DNA of 64,000 nucleotides, from contig NZ_JAKEDS010000001.1 in assembly GCF_021462415.1 (NCBI RefSeq), positions 156,173-220,172 of the forward strand. The letters run 5' to 3'. This stretch comes from Rhodohalobacter sp. 614A. Its GTDB lineage: Bacteria > Bacteroidota > Rhodothermia > Balneolales > Balneolaceae. Position numbers and translations under genes: made by a program. A model generated the notes under the pieces. That model did no database searches. It was not told the origin of the DNA and worked only from the letters and a program-made list of their open reading frames with translations. Positions 62,403 through 64,000 of the stretch are shown here, one piece after another; within the stretch, counting starts at the first letter, position 1; every line of letters starts with the position of its first letter.

Positions 62403-63923
62403 TTAAACGTCAAACTCGATTCCCTGGGCCAAAGGTAATTCATCGCCCCAGTTAATGGTATTTGTCTGGCGACGCATATAAGCTTTCCATGCATCGGATC
62501 CGGATTCTCGTCCGCCGCCGGTCTCCTTCTCACCTCCAAAAGCACCGCCAATTTCGGCTCCACTCGTTCCGATATTAATGTTGGCAATTCCGCAATCCGA
62601 ACCCCGGTGACTCAAGAATGTCTCCGCTTCCCGCATATCCAGTGTAAACATCGACGAGCTAAGTCCCTGTTTTACACTATTATGGTATTCAATGGCTTCA
62701 TCCAGAGTAGAATATTTGATGAGGTACAAAATCGGGGCAAAGGTCTCTTCCTGTACAATCTCGTAATGATTTTCCACCTCGCAGATAGCGGGTTTTACAT
62801 AGTGTCCTTCAATATCTTCAAGTACATCGCCCCCGGTAATAATTTTCCCACCTTCCTCTTCAATTTCAATAAGAGCATTTTGCATGGCCTGAACCGCATC
62901 GCGATCAATAAGCGGGCCCACCAACGTTTTTTCATCCAGCGGGTCTCCAATCGTGATACTTTGATAAATCGAAACCAGCCTTTCCTTCAGTTCCTCAAAA
63001 ACCGATTCGTGAATAATGAGTCTTCGGGTTGATGTACAGCGCTGGCCGGCCGTTCCAACAGCTCCAAAAACAACCGCTCTTACTGCCATTTCCAAGTCAG
63101 CATTTTCACTGATGATGATTGCATTGTTGCCGCCAAGCTCAAGAATGGTTTTACCCAGCCGGGCTCCCACGGTTTGAGCCACCTGTTTGCCCATCCGGAT
63201 AGATCCTGTTGCTGAAATCAACGGAATTCGCTCGTCTTTGGTCATCCACTCGCCCACATCCCGTCCACCGGTTACCAGGTTAAATACGCCTTCCGGCAAA
63301 TCATTGGCTTTCAACACATTTCCGATGATTTTCTGAACAGCCACGCCACAAAGAGGCGTTTTTTCTGATCCTTTCCAGATTACAGTATCTCCACAGACGG
63401 CTGCAATCATTGCATTCCAACTGTAAACGGCTACAGGAAAATTAAATGCAGAAATGATACCTACGGGTCCCAGCGGATGCCACTGCTCATACATTCTGTG
63501 CTGCGGCCGTTCTGAGTGCATCGTATTTCCGTAGAGCATTCGGGATTGACCCACTGCAAAATCACAGATGTCAATCATTTCCTGAACCTCGCCCAGCCCT
63601 TCCTGGTAAATTTTGCCCATTTCGTAACTGACCAGTTTCCCCAGCGGTTCTTTGTATTTTCGAAGTTCTTCGCCAATTTGTCGAACAATCTCGCCGCGTT
63701 GCGGAGCCGGCATCATTCGCCACTCTTTGAATGCTTCCTGCGATTTTTTCACAACCAACTCATATTCACTATTAGTTGTTTCGTACACAGTAGCAATCTC
63801 AGAACCATCGGATGGAGTATAACTCGTGATTTTCTCAGAAGAATTGTCCTTGAAAAATTCCTGTCCGGTGGAAGTCCCGGAATTCTCATGTTCGATACCG
63901 AGCGTGCTCAAAAAATCTTTCAT
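62403..63923 (-). CDS. ALDH7-family aldehyde dehydrogenase (aminoadipate-semialdehyde type)
   Basis: A 506-residue NAD(P)-dependent dehydrogenase. It shows the family 7 sequence 'MHSERPQHRMYEQWHPLGPVGIISAFNFPVAVYSWNA' in pieces, 'VIWKGSEKTPLCGVAV', the glycine motif 'SATGSIRMGKQVAQ', the general base Glu in 'LELGGNNAIII', the catalytic Cys in 'GTAGQRCTSTRRL' (about 294) and 'ETFAPILYLIKYST'. ALDH7 enzymes oxidise L-aminoadipate semialdehyde (piperideine-6-carboxylate) in lysine breakdown, or detoxify lipid-derived aldehydes. The start follows a T-rich leader near the window edge and looks complete. Confidence 0.9.
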   Translation of the reverse strand: MKDFLSTLGIEHENSGTSTGQEFFKDNSSEKITSYTPSDGSEIATVYETTNSEYELVVKKSQEAFKEWRMMPAPQRGEIVRQIGEELRKYKEPLGKLVSYEMGKIYQEGLGEVQEMIDICDFAVGQSRMLYGNTMHSERPQHRMYEQWHPLGPVGIISAFNFPVAVYSWNAMIAAVCGDTVIWKGSEKTPLCGVAVQKIIGNVLKANDLPEGVFNLVTGGRDVGEWMTKDERIPLISATGSIRMGKQVAQTVGARLGKTILELGGNNAIIISENADLEMAVRAVVFGAVGTAGQRCTSTRRLIIHESVFEELKERLVSIYQSITIGDPLDEKTLVGPLIDRDAVQAMQNALIEIEEEGGKIITGGDVLEDIEGHYVKPAICEVENHYEIVQEETFAPILYLIKYSTLDEAIEYHNSVKQGLSSSMFTLDMREAETFLSHRGSDCGIANINIGTSGAEIGGAFGGEKETGGGRESGSDAWKAYMRRQTNTINWGDELPLAQGIEFDV

Positions 63924-64000
63924 GTCTTGAATGGCTTTAATGATGGTTACTTTTTTTTGAAATATAGAGCGAATGGGATTAAGGCAAAAGACAAATCGGG

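Noticed and set aside
1..64000. CRISPR arrays, prophage, integrase or toxin-antitoxin modules
   Set aside because: I saw no regularly spaced short repeats and no phage, integrase or toxin motifs. The ribbon-helix-helix protein at 16656-16988 was considered as an antitoxin but pairs with a membrane transporter, not a toxin.

Overview
The window looks like chromosome of a Balneolota/Bacteroidota-group bacterium (a Balneola, Gracilimonas or Rhodohalobacter relative is my best guess; this is inference from gene content). Pointers are a moderate to low G+C content, many lipoproteins with an LxxC lipobox, two TonB-dependent receptors, a FecI/FecR/STN-receptor signalling set, a giant secreted protein with a type IX/gliding-type C-terminal domain, weak Shine-Dalgarno signals, an archaeal-type aspartate-semialdehyde dehydrogenase and a one-chain (archaeal/eukaryotic-type) glycyl-tRNA synthetase. 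I saw no tRNA, rRNA, CRISPR array or prophage. The only mobile element is a decayed IS1595-like copy.

Layout. 1-8.5 kb: the end of a membrane protein, a tricorn-like S41 protease, then a NarX/NarL-type two-component system (propeller sensor kinase, small Asp/Gly-rich protein, LuxR-type regulator). It is flanked by three copies of a CTACAT-N4-NTGTAG palindrome, a small secreted protein and a possible small RNA. 8.6-15.8 kb: a complete heme-uptake locus on the minus strand (TonB receptor, HmuY lipoprotein, heme-degrading factor, binding protein, permease, ATPase) with a tandem operator upstream. Divergent from it lies an intact ORF derived from an IS1595 transposase that has lost catalytic residues. 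16.6-17.5 kb: a MerC-type membrane protein coupled to a ribbon-helix-helix regulator, with a strong palindromic operator. 17.5-28.9 kb: scpB, an aspartoacylase-like enzyme, two tandem CBS-fused glutamate-cysteine-ligase-family proteins, egtD and egtB (ergothioneine), and a cytoplasmic gamma-glutamyltransferase. Together these read as a thiol/gamma-glutamyl metabolism island.

28.9-43.7 kb: a DUF6051-like hydrolase, a secreted Gfo/Idh/MocA oxidoreductase, a 2361-residue lamin-tail-domain protein with seven LTD modules, asd, glyQS and a phosphate-porin-like protein. 44.0-47.1 kb: a tight four-gene operon of a four-helix membrane protein with two intramembrane HxxEH motifs, a FixH/YtkA-like lipoprotein, a polytopic Fe-S protein of the NapH/CcoG type and a secreted protein with a predicted N-terminal histidine. 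It resembles a copper-reduction/delivery system and is the best candidate for an undescribed system here. 47.2-51.2 kb: an alpha/beta hydrolase lacking its nucleophilic serine, Cu/Zn superoxide dismutase, CutC and a glycosylasparaginase-like enzyme. 51.6-58.7 kb: a large zinc metalloprotease and the FecI-FecR-TonB receptor operon. 59-64 kb: a lipoprotein, Pcm, a WbqC-like protein, a class C beta-lactamase-like serine hydrolase and an ALDH7-type aldehyde dehydrogenase.

Themes that tie the window together are metal and redox handling (heme import, ergothioneine, the copper-type operon, SodC, CutC, MerC) and secreted proteases. Product names rest on motifs read by eye. No database search was possible.
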